A DNA stretch of 31,829 nt from an uncultured Mucilaginibacter sp. (GTDB lineage: Bacteria > Bacteroidota > Bacteroidia > Sphingobacteriales > Sphingobacteriaceae), in contig NZ_CAMLOV010000053.1 of assembly GCF_946481715.1 (NCBI RefSeq), positions 1-31,829 on the forward strand, given 5' to 3'. Both the position numbers and the translations under genes were made by a program. Below the pieces are notes generated by a model. The model did not search any database. It had not been told where the DNA came from and saw only the letters and a program-made list of their open reading frames with translations. Shown in pieces: positions 1 through 7,757 of the stretch (positions are counted from its first letter, which is position 1; each line of letters starts with the position of its first letter).

Positions 1-9
1 CAATACGCA

Positions 10-33
10 AATAGTCACCCCCCCCCGACTATT
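10..33. repeat. Short inverted repeat around a nine-C run
   Basis: AATAGTC (10-16) and GACTATT (27-33) are perfect inverted copies. The ten bases between them are one A and nine Cs (18-26). It lies in the non-coding stretch before the first gene. It could be the terminator of a gene outside the window or a length-variable tract. The rest of 1-297 is AT-rich with only a promoter-like box seen. Confidence 0.4.
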
Positions 34-255
34 ATTTAGCATTGCAACACTATTAGTAGTATTTTCTACGTATATAGTAACAATTATTAAGGTTAGCCGT
101 CTGTTTACCCGATATTGTTTTTGGTAATGTATTGGCCAGAGCTAAAATGACTGTGGTTTACCACCGGATATTTTGCAGCAGCAGCCAGGGGGTGTCAGCA
201 TAACATAGTACCGATATTTGACTTTTTGACCACAATAGTCTGTAAGGATTTTTTT

Positions 256-263
256 TACCTTTG
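256..263 (+). promoter_or_regulatory. Bacteroidota -7 box (TACCTTTG)
   Basis: TACCTTTG matches the Bacteroidota -7 consensus TAnnTTTG and ends 34 bases before the ATG at 298. TTTG copies occur upstream (217-220, 225-228), but their spacing does not fit a standard -33 element, so only the -7 box is claimed. Confidence 0.45.
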
Positions 264-297
264 CCCTTTGTATTTGTGTAACAAGTATAGTTTATAA

Positions 298-2847
298 ATG
301 AATTGTAAAGACACTTTTAAGCGTTTAATTTTTATTGCATTTTTATTTGTAAGCACAACTTTAGCTGCACAAAACACGGTAGTTAGTGGGGTAGTTACGG
401 ATGCAGGCACTAAAAAGCCGCTATCTTTTGTTACCGTTAGCTTTACCGGCAGTACTATTGGTACAAACACCAGCGACGACGGACACTTCAGCCTCCGGTC
501 CGCAAAGCCATACACGCAAATAAAAATAACCTACCTTGGCTATAAAGATGCTATAATAGCGGTTGTGGCAGGCAAAGAGCAAGTAATTAATGTTAAACTA
601 TTCCCCTCGGCAAAGCAAATAAATGAAGTTACCATACAGGCCGCCAAGCGCACAAGATACACCAATAAAGAAAACCCTGCCGTTGAGTTAATACGCAAAG
701 TTATTGCCAACAAGGAGAAGAACCGCCCCGAGGCATATAACTACGTTGAGTACAAAGAGTACGATAAAATGCAGTTCTCGCTAAGCAATTTGTCTGACAA
801 GATATCCGAGAAAAAATTCTTCCGCAAGTATAAATTCATTTTCGAGAATCGCGATAGCACCAGCTATGCAGGGAAAAACCTGTTGCCGATATACCTGGTA
901 GAGAAACTTTCGCAGGTGTATTACCGCAAAAACCCCGAAACAACCAAGGAAGTTGTACTGGGAGAAAAAGGCGTTAATTTTGGCGCCGCTGTTGACAATG
1001 ACGGCGTTGGGCAATATTTTAAACACCTTTACGAAAAGGTGGATATATACACCAACAGCATTTACCTGCTGGGCCGCCAGTTTTTAAGCCCTATTGCCGA
1101 CGCATCTCCTAATTATTACAAGTTTTTTATAACCGATACCATTACTACGGCCGATAATCAAAAACTGGTACAGCTAAGTTTTACGCCGCGCAACACAAAC
1201 GATGTACTTTTTGAAGGCGATATCTATATAACGCTTGATGGGAATTATGCTGTGCAAAAAGCAGGCCTAACCATTAACAAAAACATCAACGTAAACTTTG
1301 TACGTTCGATGCATGTAGACCAGGATTTTGAACTTAACCCGGATGGGCGGTACCACTTGAGTAAAAGCAATACCTACGCCGATTTTGGCGTATCTGCAAA
1401 GCGAAAAGGTGGCTTGTTTGGTATCCGTACCATCACTTATAAAAACTATACCATAAACAAAGCGCAACCTGATGTTTTGTATGCGCCTGATATTAACTTA
1501 GAGGACGACGAGGTAAAGCACAGGAGCGAGGAATTTTGGCAACAGAACCGCTTAGATACGCTCACCACGGCAGAATCAAAGGTTTATAAAAACATCGATA
1601 GCCTTACGCGTATGCCATCCTTTAGGCGTACGGCAGATTTGGTTACCCTTTTATTGGCCGGTTTTAAAGGCTTTGGAAAATTTGAGGTTGGCCCGGCCAG
1701 TACCTTTTACAGTTTTAACCCAATAGAAGGTTTTAGGCTAAGGCTTGGCGGGCGCACTACGCCAGAATTGAGCAAACAATACTATTTTGAGGGCTACGGC
1801 GCTTATGGCTTTAAGGATAAGCGCTGGAAATACTTTTTGGCCGCTACCTACTCGTTAAACAGCAAAAGCATTTATAAATTCCCGCAAAATTATATCCGCG
1901 CCAGTTTTCAGCGCGATACAAAAATACCGGGGCAGGAATTGCAGTTTATACAGGAGGATAACATCTTGCTATCATTTAAACGAGGCACCAACGATAAATA
2001 CTTGTACAACGATATTTATAAGCTGGAGTACATACACGAATTAGAGAACCACCTCTCCTTCAATTTTGGCGGAAAGAAATGGACACAAACCCCTGCGGGT
2101 TCCTTGTTTCCTTTTCAAAACGGGCCGAGCACTATCTTTAACAACCTCACCACAACCGAGCTATCGGCTGGTATCAGGTACGCTCCGCACGAGCAATATT
2201 ACCAGGGCAAGTTATTTAGGATACCTATTATTAATAAGTATCCTATATTATCGTTACAATTTACCACAGGCCTAAAAAATGTGTTGGGCGGGCAATACAG
2301 TTACCAAAACTTAAGGGGACGCGCCGATAAGCGCTTTTATATAGCTCCGTTTGGCTTCTCGGATATTTCATTAGAGGGCGGGCGTATATTTGGCCAGGTA
2401 CCTTACCCTCTGCTAGATATCCACCGCGCAAACCAAACGTATGCTTACGTAATTGACTCTTACAACTTAATGAACTTTTTGGAGTTTGTAAGCGACAGAT
2501 ACGCCAGTATTAATATCGACCAGCATTTTGGTGGTTTCTTTTTTAACAAAGTACCGTTTTTTAAGAAATTAAAATGGCGCGAAACTGCGTCCTTCAAAGC
2601 TTTATACGGAGGCTTGAGCGATCAAAACAATCCGGCCTTAAATTCGTCTGTATACCAATTCCCTACCGATGGAAATGGCGTTCCCATTACCTATTCATTA
2701 GGTGATAAGCCTTACATGGAAGCAAGTGTAGGTGTAGAAAACATTTTTAAGTTTGTAAGGGTTGATTTTGTTAAAAGGTTATCGTACTTAAACCATCCCG
2801 ACATTGCCCCATATGGCATTAGGGTTAAAATTAAGTTCGATTTTTAA
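298..2847 (+). CDS. DUF5686 and carboxypeptidase-regulatory-like domain outer-membrane protein
   Basis: The protein has 849 residues. An N-terminal signal peptide (about 1-24, ending TTLAAQ) is followed by a CarboxypepD_reg-like beta-sandwich (about 27-115, with GVVTDAGTKKPLSFVTVSF and a DGHFSL turn). The long remainder matches the general look of the DUF5686 family, and the C-terminal third has alternating beta-strand character. The last residue is Phe (KIKFDF), as in many outer-membrane barrels. It is therefore probably an outer-membrane barrel with a periplasmic plug-like domain; the biochemical role of DUF5686 is unknown to me. The start was chosen because a -7 box lies 34 bases upstream and the signal peptide begins directly. 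The lipid-gene run begins 34 bases downstream on the same strand, so cotranscription is possible. Confidence 0.9.
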   Translation: MNCKDTFKRLIFIAFLFVSTTLAAQNTVVSGVVTDAGTKKPLSFVTVSFTGSTIGTNTSDDGHFSLRSAKPYTQIKITYLGYKDAIIAVVAGKEQVINVKLFPSAKQINEVTIQAAKRTRYTNKENPAVELIRKVIANKEKNRPEAYNYVEYKEYDKMQFSLSNLSDKISEKKFFRKYKFIFENRDSTSYAGKNLLPIYLVEKLSQVYYRKNPETTKEVVLGEKGVNFGAAVDNDGVGQYFKHLYEKVDIYTNSIYLLGRQFLSPIADASPNYYKFFITDTITTADNQKLVQLSFTPRNTNDVLFEGDIYITLDGNYAVQKAGLTINKNINVNFVRSMHVDQDFELNPDGRYHLSKSNTYADFGVSAKRKGGLFGIRTITYKNYTINKAQPDVLYAPDINLEDDEVKHRSEEFWQQNRLDTLTTAESKVYKNIDSLTRMPSFRRTADLVTLLLAGFKGFGKFEVGPASTFYSFNPIEGFRLRLGGRTTPELSKQYYFEGYGAYGFKDKRWKYFLAATYSLNSKSIYKFPQNYIRASFQRDTKIPGQELQFIQEDNILLSFKRGTNDKYLYNDIYKLEYIHELENHLSFNFGGKKWTQTPAGSLFPFQNGPSTIFNNLTTTELSAGIRYAPHEQYYQGKLFRIPIINKYPILSLQFTTGLKNVLGGQYSYQNLRGRADKRFYIAPFGFSDISLEGGRIFGQVPYPLLDIHRANQTYAYVIDSYNLMNFLEFVSDRYASINIDQHFGGFFFNKVPFFKKLKWRETASFKALYGGLSDQNNPALNSSVYQFPTDGNGVPITYSLGDKPYMEASVGVENIFKFVRVDFVKRLSYLNHPDIAPYGIRVKIKFDF

Positions 2848-2881
2848 TTATTTATTGAATTTTATTTATTTTTATTTCAAA

Positions 2882-3598
2882 ATGGAACAGCAAACATCAA
2901 TACGTACAAGTCTACAGCTTGGGATATATAAAATTATTGATCCGTTTGTTAAGCTGCTTATCAAGTTAGGCTTAACCCCCAATGCAGTAACTTCCATTGG
3001 CTTTGTGCTAAATGTTGGCGTAGCAGCCATATTTATTATAGGCGGAGAAGACGGCGACCGTGCCGACCTTACCTACATAGGCTGGGCAGGCGCTTTAATA
3101 TTATTTGCAGGTTTATTTGATATGCTGGATGGACAGGTTGCCCGTTTAGGCAACATGAAATCGGTTTTTGGTGCTTTGTACGACTCGGTGCTCGACCGTT
3201 ACAGCGAGTTGATCATGTTCCTGGGTATTTGTTATTACCTGGTGGCACACCATTACTTCTTAAGTTCGATATTCGCTTTTATAGCGCTTATTGGCTCTAT
3301 GATGGTAAGTTACGTACGCGCACGTGCCGAAGGGCTTGGCGTGGAGTGCAAAGGCGGTCTAATGCAACGGCCCGAGCGTGTGATAACAATAGCTGTATTT
3401 GCCATTGCTTGTGGTGTAGCTTCAAACTACATTGGCGGCGACTATAAGTTATGGATCCCTGGTATTAAATACCACGTCTTCGAAACCATGTCGATCTTTA
3501 CGTTCCCGATAGCGATACTTGCCGTTTTAACAAATTTAACAGCCTTTAAACGACTGGTAGATGCCAAAAAAGCACTATCGGAGAATGAAAATGAATAA
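2882..3598 (+). CDS. CDP-alcohol phosphatidyltransferase, probable phosphatidylinositol-phosphate synthase type
   Basis: This is a 238-residue multi-pass membrane enzyme. The complete family signature D-G-x2-A-R-x8-G-x3-D-x3-D is present at D83, G84, A87, R88, G97, D101 and D105. The family condenses a CDP-activated lipid with an alcohol at the membrane, using two metal ions held by the Asp residues. The later segment RARAEGLGVECKGGLMQRPER resembles the region of actinobacterial and archaeal enzymes that accept inositol phosphate, so the product may be phosphatidylinositol phosphate; that specificity is inferred. The ATG at 2882 is preferred: an in-frame ATG at 2804 would overlap the previous gene by 44 bases and add an unlikely AT-rich leader. 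The 3' end overlaps the DUF4833 gene by 8 bases, indicating coupled translation. Confidence 0.92.
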   Translation: MEQQTSIRTSLQLGIYKIIDPFVKLLIKLGLTPNAVTSIGFVLNVGVAAIFIIGGEDGDRADLTYIGWAGALILFAGLFDMLDGQVARLGNMKSVFGALYDSVLDRYSELIMFLGICYYLVAHHYFLSSIFAFIALIGSMMVSYVRARAEGLGVECKGGLMQRPERVITIAVFAIACGVASNYIGGDYKLWIPGIKYHVFETMSIFTFPIAILAVLTNLTAFKRLVDAKKALSENENE

Positions 3599-4193
3599 AA
3601 CGCGGGCTAAGCAAGTAACTGTTTTGTTTGCGGTATTTGTATGCATGTGGTTTAATGCCGCTGCACATACCGTAGATTTCATAAAAACAGATACCACCCG
3701 TATACGTAAGGATGCTAATGGCCGGGTTTACCCAACACCGCCGCCAAACAACAAGCGTTTATTTTATTTACAGCGCTCGCCTAATATCAACGCATTATCT
3801 TACGATATTAACATCAATACCCAAACCGGCAAAATTGATGGGGACGAACCTATCCATGTGTATTGGCTTAGGTATGCCGAGGGGCATGGAGAACCCTCCG
3901 AACTAACTTTTGTACAACGGAAGTTTGCTTACGGGATATCGGCAGAAAAAATGGGGGATGATTCGTATGATATCAGAATTATGTCATACAAAAAATTTCC
4001 CATGACATTAATGAGGGGTACGGACAGAAAATATCATATCTTCGCAATTATATCCCAAAAACAAGTGGTCCTTCAAAATATTTTTATTCAAATTGAGGGT
4101 GGCACGCCTTGGGCTCCAAATGTAATTTATATTGAAATAAAAGGTGCAGACCCTGTGACAGGTAAAGAAGTTACTGAACGTTTTAAACCTTAA
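3591..4193 (+). CDS. DUF4833 family exported protein
   Basis: The protein has 200 residues. A signal peptide (about 1-25, ending FNAAAHT) precedes a single compact domain. The centre, with DGDEPIHVYWLRYAEG followed by ELTFVQRKFAYG, matches my recollection of the DUF4833 family. No catalytic motif is visible. The start at 3591 is preferred over in-frame ATGs at 3561 and 3585: it puts the basic n-region (MNKTRAKQ) directly before the hydrophobic core, and a GGAG lies 7 bases upstream. It overlaps the phosphatidyltransferase by 8 bases and is followed after 5 bases by the hydroxylase. This points to a periplasmic or envelope role in the same lipid pathway, such as handling or modifying a phosphoinositol lipid, but the function is unknown. 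Confidence 0.88.
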   Translation: MNKTRAKQVTVLFAVFVCMWFNAAAHTVDFIKTDTTRIRKDANGRVYPTPPPNNKRLFYLQRSPNINALSYDININTQTGKIDGDEPIHVYWLRYAEGHGEPSELTFVQRKFAYGISAEKMGDDSYDIRIMSYKKFPMTLMRGTDRKYHIFAIISQKQVVLQNIFIQIEGGTPWAPNVIYIEIKGADPVTGKEVTERFKP

Positions 4194-4198
4194 TTGTT

Positions 4199-4825
4199 AT
4201 GGCAAAAAATTTTGTATCAAATTCACAGGAATCTGTGAGGATGTTTAAGAGTAGTTTTTTAGAGAGTTTATCAAAGGTTCATTTTTTTGTGCCTATTATA
4301 ATTTTTGTACCCGTTATTTTGGTTTGCAGCTATTTTGCATACGATAAGCAAATTGGTGTGCTAAATTATGTATGGTTGTTTTTATTTGGCCTTTTCATTT
4401 GGACGCTTACAGAATACATAATGCACCGTTTTGTTTTCCACTTTGTGCCAAAAGCGCCATGGGCCCTGCGCTTGCACTTTATATTCCACGGTGTGCACCA
4501 CGATTACCCGAGCGACGCAAAACGCCTGGTAATGCCCCCATCGGCAAGCATACCGTTAGCCACGGGCTTTTACTTTTTATTTAATGCACTGCTGCCAACA
4601 AACTACATCTTTGGCTTTTTCCCGGGCTTTATTTTAGGTTATTTGGCGTATGATATATCACACTATGCCATACACCACTTTACCTTTAAAGGCAAATTTT
4701 GGAAGAAAATAAAAGATCACCACATGCTGCACCACTACCAGGACCCTACCAAAGGTTATGGTGTGAGCTCGCCCTTATGGGACAAAATTTTTAATTCGGA
4801 TTTTATTAAAAAGCAGAATGGCTAA
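4199..4825 (+). CDS. Fatty acid hydroxylase (sterol desaturase superfamily, FA2H-like)
   Basis: This is a 208-residue integral membrane di-iron enzyme. Hydrophobic segments lie at about 28-48, 55-72, 115-135 and 138-158. The histidine boxes that hold the two irons are intact: EYIMHRFVFH (H76, H81), HFIFHGVHH (H93, H97, H100, H101), HYAIHH (H155, H159, H160) and DHHMLHH (H174, H175, H178, H179). The HGVHHDYP segment is typical of the FA2H/Scs7 group, which 2-hydroxylates the N-acyl chain of ceramides. The Aur1-like gene next door supports a sphingolipid substrate. The gene overlaps that neighbour by 8 bases. The exact substrate, acyl chain or sphingoid base, cannot be read from sequence. Confidence 0.92.
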   Translation: MAKNFVSNSQESVRMFKSSFLESLSKVHFFVPIIIFVPVILVCSYFAYDKQIGVLNYVWLFLFGLFIWTLTEYIMHRFVFHFVPKAPWALRLHFIFHGVHHDYPSDAKRLVMPPSASIPLATGFYFLFNALLPTNYIFGFFPGFILGYLAYDISHYAIHHFTFKGKFWKKIKDHHMLHHYQDPTKGYGVSSPLWDKIFNSDFIKKQNG

Positions 4826-5756
4826 TGCTGTTGATGACAGCGTCCGGATCAATTCAAAAAGTATTAGTATTGTATCGGGGCTGTCGCTATTATATTTACT
4901 CATCTCGTCCCTACTGTTAGGCTTCAAATCCGACCAGCTTGTTTTGATAGGCATATTTAATGTGCTTTTCTACGCATCAGTTGTTACCCGCAAGTTTATC
5001 TTAGGCTTTACAATATTCATAGTTTATTGGATAATCTTCGATTATATGAAGGCGTTCCCCAATTACAACTATAACCACGTAGCCATCGGCGGCTTGTACA
5101 ATGCAGAGAAAAGCCTGTTTGGCATACGTTATAACAACACGATATTAACGCCGAACGAATACCTGCTATTAAAAAGCAACACTGCAATGGATATTTTTGC
5201 CGGGGCCTTTTACCTTTGCTGGATCCCGGTTCCGCTTGGTTTTGCTGCATACCTGTTCTTCCGGAACAAAGAACAATTTTTATACTTCTCGCTCACTTTT
5301 GTGGTGGTAAACTTGCTTGGTTTTATAGTTTATTATGCATACCCCGCGGCACCACCTTGGTATATCCAGGTACATGGTTTAAATTTCCACCCTTTAACGC
5401 AAGGTAACACCGCCGGGCTCGCCAGGTTTGATAAGTATTTTAACGTAACTATATTTAAATCTATTTACGCCAAAGGATCTAATGTTTTTGCGGCGATGCC
5501 ATCACTGCATTCCTCCTACCCTGTTATTGTGGTGTATTATGGGCTAAAAAACAAGTTGGGCTGGATAAACTTATTTTTTATAACTGTAACCGTAGGTATA
5601 TGGTTTACCGCAGTTTACGCAAGCCACCATTATATACTGGATGTGCTGGCGGGTATATTGTGTGCAACCCTGGGTATATTATTATTTAATATTATTCTAT
5701 CGTCGTCAAATCTGCTAAAAAGGTCACTTCTTCGCTACGAAAAAATCATCCGGTAG
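4818..5756 (+). CDS. PAP2 superfamily membrane protein, Aur1-like (inositol phosphorylceramide synthase type)
   Basis: The protein has 312 residues and about six to eight membrane segments. The PAP2/Aur1 motifs are YPAAPPWYI (175-183), AAMPSLHSSYP (225-235, catalytic-type H231) and ASHHYILDVLAG (268-279, with H271 and D275). The short first motif and the PSLHS form resemble Aur1-type inositolphosphotransferases more than ordinary PAP2 phosphatases, which carry KxxxxxxRP and PSGH as in the gene at 28162. A likely reaction is transfer of phosphoinositol from phosphatidylinositol to ceramide. A lipid-phosphate phosphatase acting on phosphatidylinositol phosphate is the main alternative. It is the last gene of the lipid run; the 8-base overlap with the hydroxylase supports coupled expression. 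Confidence 0.88.
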   Translation: MANAVDDSVRINSKSISIVSGLSLLYLLISSLLLGFKSDQLVLIGIFNVLFYASVVTRKFILGFTIFIVYWIIFDYMKAFPNYNYNHVAIGGLYNAEKSLFGIRYNNTILTPNEYLLLKSNTAMDIFAGAFYLCWIPVPLGFAAYLFFRNKEQFLYFSLTFVVVNLLGFIVYYAYPAAPPWYIQVHGLNFHPLTQGNTAGLARFDKYFNVTIFKSIYAKGSNVFAAMPSLHSSYPVIVVYYGLKNKLGWINLFFITVTVGIWFTAVYASHHYILDVLAGILCATLGILLFNIILSSSNLLKRSLLRYEKIIR

Positions 5757-5978
5757 CAATTTTCTGCATTTGTATACAGTTTTTCATACTGATTAAATAT
5801 TATTGAGCTATACCATAAGGTTAATAAATATTTTTTGCTGATTTTTGTACTATACATCAGCCAGTTACGCAAAAATGGCTAAAATGATGCTTTTACAGCA
5901 GCGCAAAATGATATATCTGCTATTTCGGGCATGTAATTTGAATAACGTTTACCGCATTAAATTTATCTCTGAACCCGG

Positions 5979-6758
5979 ATGAAGAAATTTCTTATCCTTA
6001 CCCTATTTATATTAGCCGGCATTAAGCTGTCCGCTGTTGCAAGCGATTTGGATAGCCTGAAACAAAAGTTACAGCTAATCACCAATGATTCGTTAAAGGC
6101 ACCCGTGTATTCCGAAATTGCTGATGTGTACTTAAAGTACGATACTATAGCCAATAAACGCCGACGGTTGTATTACCAAACCGAGGCGCTAAACTATACC
6201 ATGCTTGCCTTACATCTTTATAGCCGTTATAGCGATTCTACTGGTTTAAGATTATCTTTTGACAACCTCGCCAAGGTTTATTATTCGCAAAAAAAATTCA
6301 GCCAGGCCAAGTGGTTCATCCTCCAATCAAATAATATATCACGCATAAAAAACGATATACCAAATATCATTGCATCGCTTGTTAGGCTATCCGTGGTAAA
6401 GATGGAGATAAAAGACTATAAACTTGCCATGCGCGATTTGAATGAGGCGTTGAGCTTATCTATAGCCAATAAAATGCCCGAAATGGAAGCCAATGTGCAA
6501 AAAAACTACGGCTATCTATATAACCGGATGGATAATCCGGGAAAAGGAGCTGTTGCCTTAAAACGCGCTGATGTTATATTAGACAGCATCAAAAAACAAG
6601 AGGCCGCCACAATGTTGGCTATCCAAAAATTTGCAGCAGATACCATATCCAATAAAACCATCGACTCTGCCGTTAAAAAAAAAACAGTGATAGTGGCGAA
6701 GAAACCGGCGGCGAAACCCAAAAAAGCTTCGCCCAAAAAAATAGTGGCATCCTTGTAA
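5979..6758 (+). CDS. Exported TPR-repeat protein with a probable frameshifted C-terminal anchor
   Basis: The annotated frame gives 259 residues. A signal peptide (about 1-22) is followed by tandem TPR-like helices at about 40-200 (for example NLAKVYYSQKKFSQAKWFIL) and a Lys/Ala/Pro-rich tail (KKPAAKPKKASPKK) ending at 6758. Three A-tracts lie in the tail: ten As at 6675-6684, six at 6720-6725 and seven at 6735-6741. Immediately after the last one, the -1 frame stays open to 6820 and encodes GILVIVALSLLVILSFIL followed by SSRRKK and a stop, a textbook stop-transfer helix. The ancestral or alternative product is thus probably membrane-anchored. Slippage, phase variation, mutation or a sequencing indel could each explain this. 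The proteins look like the sensory half of TPR-transmembrane regulators, but no kinase or DNA-binding domain follows. Confidence 0.8.
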   Translation: MKKFLILTLFILAGIKLSAVASDLDSLKQKLQLITNDSLKAPVYSEIADVYLKYDTIANKRRRLYYQTEALNYTMLALHLYSRYSDSTGLRLSFDNLAKVYYSQKKFSQAKWFILQSNNISRIKNDIPNIIASLVRLSVVKMEIKDYKLAMRDLNEALSLSIANKMPEMEANVQKNYGYLYNRMDNPGKGAVALKRADVILDSIKKQEAATMLAIQKFAADTISNKTIDSAVKKKTVIVAKKPAAKPKKASPKKIVASL

Positions 6759-6820
6759 TTGTAGCCCTTTCGCTCCTCGTTATTCTTTCTTTCATCCTAT
6801 CTTCCCGGCGAAAAAAATAA
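6735..6820 (+). other. -1 frame extension coding a transmembrane anchor of the TPR protein
   Basis: Starting in the seven-A tract (6735-6741), the -1 frame reads Asn-Ser and then an 18-residue hydrophobic stretch (GILVIVALSLLVILSFIL) and SSRRKK before TAA at 6818-6820. A slip in the ten-A tract at 6675-6684 would also reach this frame without meeting a stop. The hydrophobic helix with a positively charged end is unlikely to arise by chance just after a gene for an exported protein. Confidence 0.6.
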
Positions 6821-6876
6821 GCCGCCTTATTTGGCGTTACACTAAACTAATGGCTTATAAACCTGTCTGTTAATTA

Positions 6877-7452
6877 ATGAAAAAATATATTTTTAGTGCC
6901 TTTTCTATTGTTGCTTTAATCACTGTGTGCAGTTTTGGGTACGTAGGGCAAAACGACGGCGCGAACTTTGAGCAAGAGTTTTTAAGGCTGATCAATAGAA
7001 CACGCGCCAAAGGCTGCAACTGTGGCAACAAATGGTACCCTCCCGCTGCGCCAATAGTTTGGAACGATAACCTGGAGAAAGCCGCCCAGGGCCACGCGGA
7101 TGACATGTACAACCGCGATTACTTTAGCCATACCAGCAAGGACGGCCGGAGTATGAGCGACCGAATTGTTTTTGCGGGCTACCTTTTTAAAGGCTACAAA
7201 AGTTTTATGGTTGGCGAAAATATAGCCATGGGGCAAAGCAGCATTGTCCAGGTAATGGCTGGCTGGTTTAAAAGCGAAGGGCATTGCCAAAACCTGATGA
7301 ACCCCGGCTTTAAAGAAGTTGGCGTTGCCGAAACAAACCATTACTGGGTGCAGGATTTTGGTGGCAGGGAGTCGTTCTCGACCGAGCAGCAAAAACTAAT
7401 TAAAGCCGGCAAATACCGGCTGATACAACGAGAGGTTAAAGAAAGCCACTAA
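6877..7452 (+). CDS. Secreted CAP-domain (SCP/PR-1-like) protein
   Basis: The 191-residue protein has a signal peptide (about 1-22) and one CAP domain (about 32-175). CAP landmarks are visible: LLRLIN-type first helix (FLRLINRTRA), GHADDM with H73, YFSHTSKDGRS with H85, VGENIAMG with E114, and GWFKSEGHCQNLMNPGF with E134 and H136. The domain ends in an aromatic strand (HYWVQDFGG). CAP proteins in bacteria are extracytoplasmic and of varied or unknown function; a peptidase activity is not established. A Cys pair (GCNCG, 47 and 49) plus C137 could form a disulphide. The stop codon overlaps the stop of the convergent DUF1456 gene by 4 bases, so no separate terminator fits between them. Confidence 0.93.
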   Translation: MKKYIFSAFSIVALITVCSFGYVGQNDGANFEQEFLRLINRTRAKGCNCGNKWYPPAAPIVWNDNLEKAAQGHADDMYNRDYFSHTSKDGRSMSDRIVFAGYLFKGYKSFMVGENIAMGQSSIVQVMAGWFKSEGHCQNLMNPGFKEVGVAETNHYWVQDFGGRESFSTEQQKLIKAGKYRLIQREVKESH

Positions 7453-7745
7453 TCCTTTTTCTCGTTCGGTTTTGTGTCGATTGCTTTCTCTGCGGCGGCT
7501 GCGGCTTTATTTTTTTCCCGGTTATCAGGCATCGGGCCACGTTTATATATTACCAGCCCGTTTAGGAAATTACGCAATAGCTGATCTTTACAGGGCTGAA
7601 AGTTGGGGTGGTCTTCCGAGCGAAAGATGGCGCTCAGCTCCGTTTTTGTTGTGCGGAAATTAGCGAGTTTTAGTATCTCGATAATATCATCATCGCGTAG
7701 CGACAATGCCACACGGAGTTTCTTCATTACATCATTATTGCTCAT
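7449..7745 (-). CDS. DUF1456 (YehS-like) protein, single repeat
   Basis: This is a 98-residue cytosolic protein. Residues about 1-70 (MSNNDVMKKLRVALSL, DDDIIEILKLANF, PNFQPCKDQLLRNFLNGLVIYKRGP) match the DUF1456 pattern. Escherichia coli YehS carries two such repeats, about 156 residues, whereas this protein has one repeat followed by a charged, Ala-rich and probably disordered tail (NKAAAAAEKAIDTKPNEKKD). The function of the family is unknown. It starts 12 bases after the fabF-like gene on the same strand, so it is probably the last gene of that transcript. Confidence 0.9.
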   Translation of the reverse strand: MSNNDVMKKLRVALSLRDDDIIEILKLANFRTTKTELSAIFRSEDHPNFQPCKDQLLRNFLNGLVIYKRGPMPDNREKNKAAAAAEKAIDTKPNEKKD

Positions 7746-7757
7746 AATTGCTCCTGA

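Noticed and set aside
2804..2881. Upstream ATG for the phosphatidyltransferase
   Set aside because: It would overlap the previous gene and add an AT-derived Phe/Tyr-rich leader; the ATG at 2882 gives a normal N-terminus.
6512..6736. Open frame on minus over the TPR protein's tail
   Set aside because: It is a low-complexity antisense reading of the Lys/Ala-rich tail.
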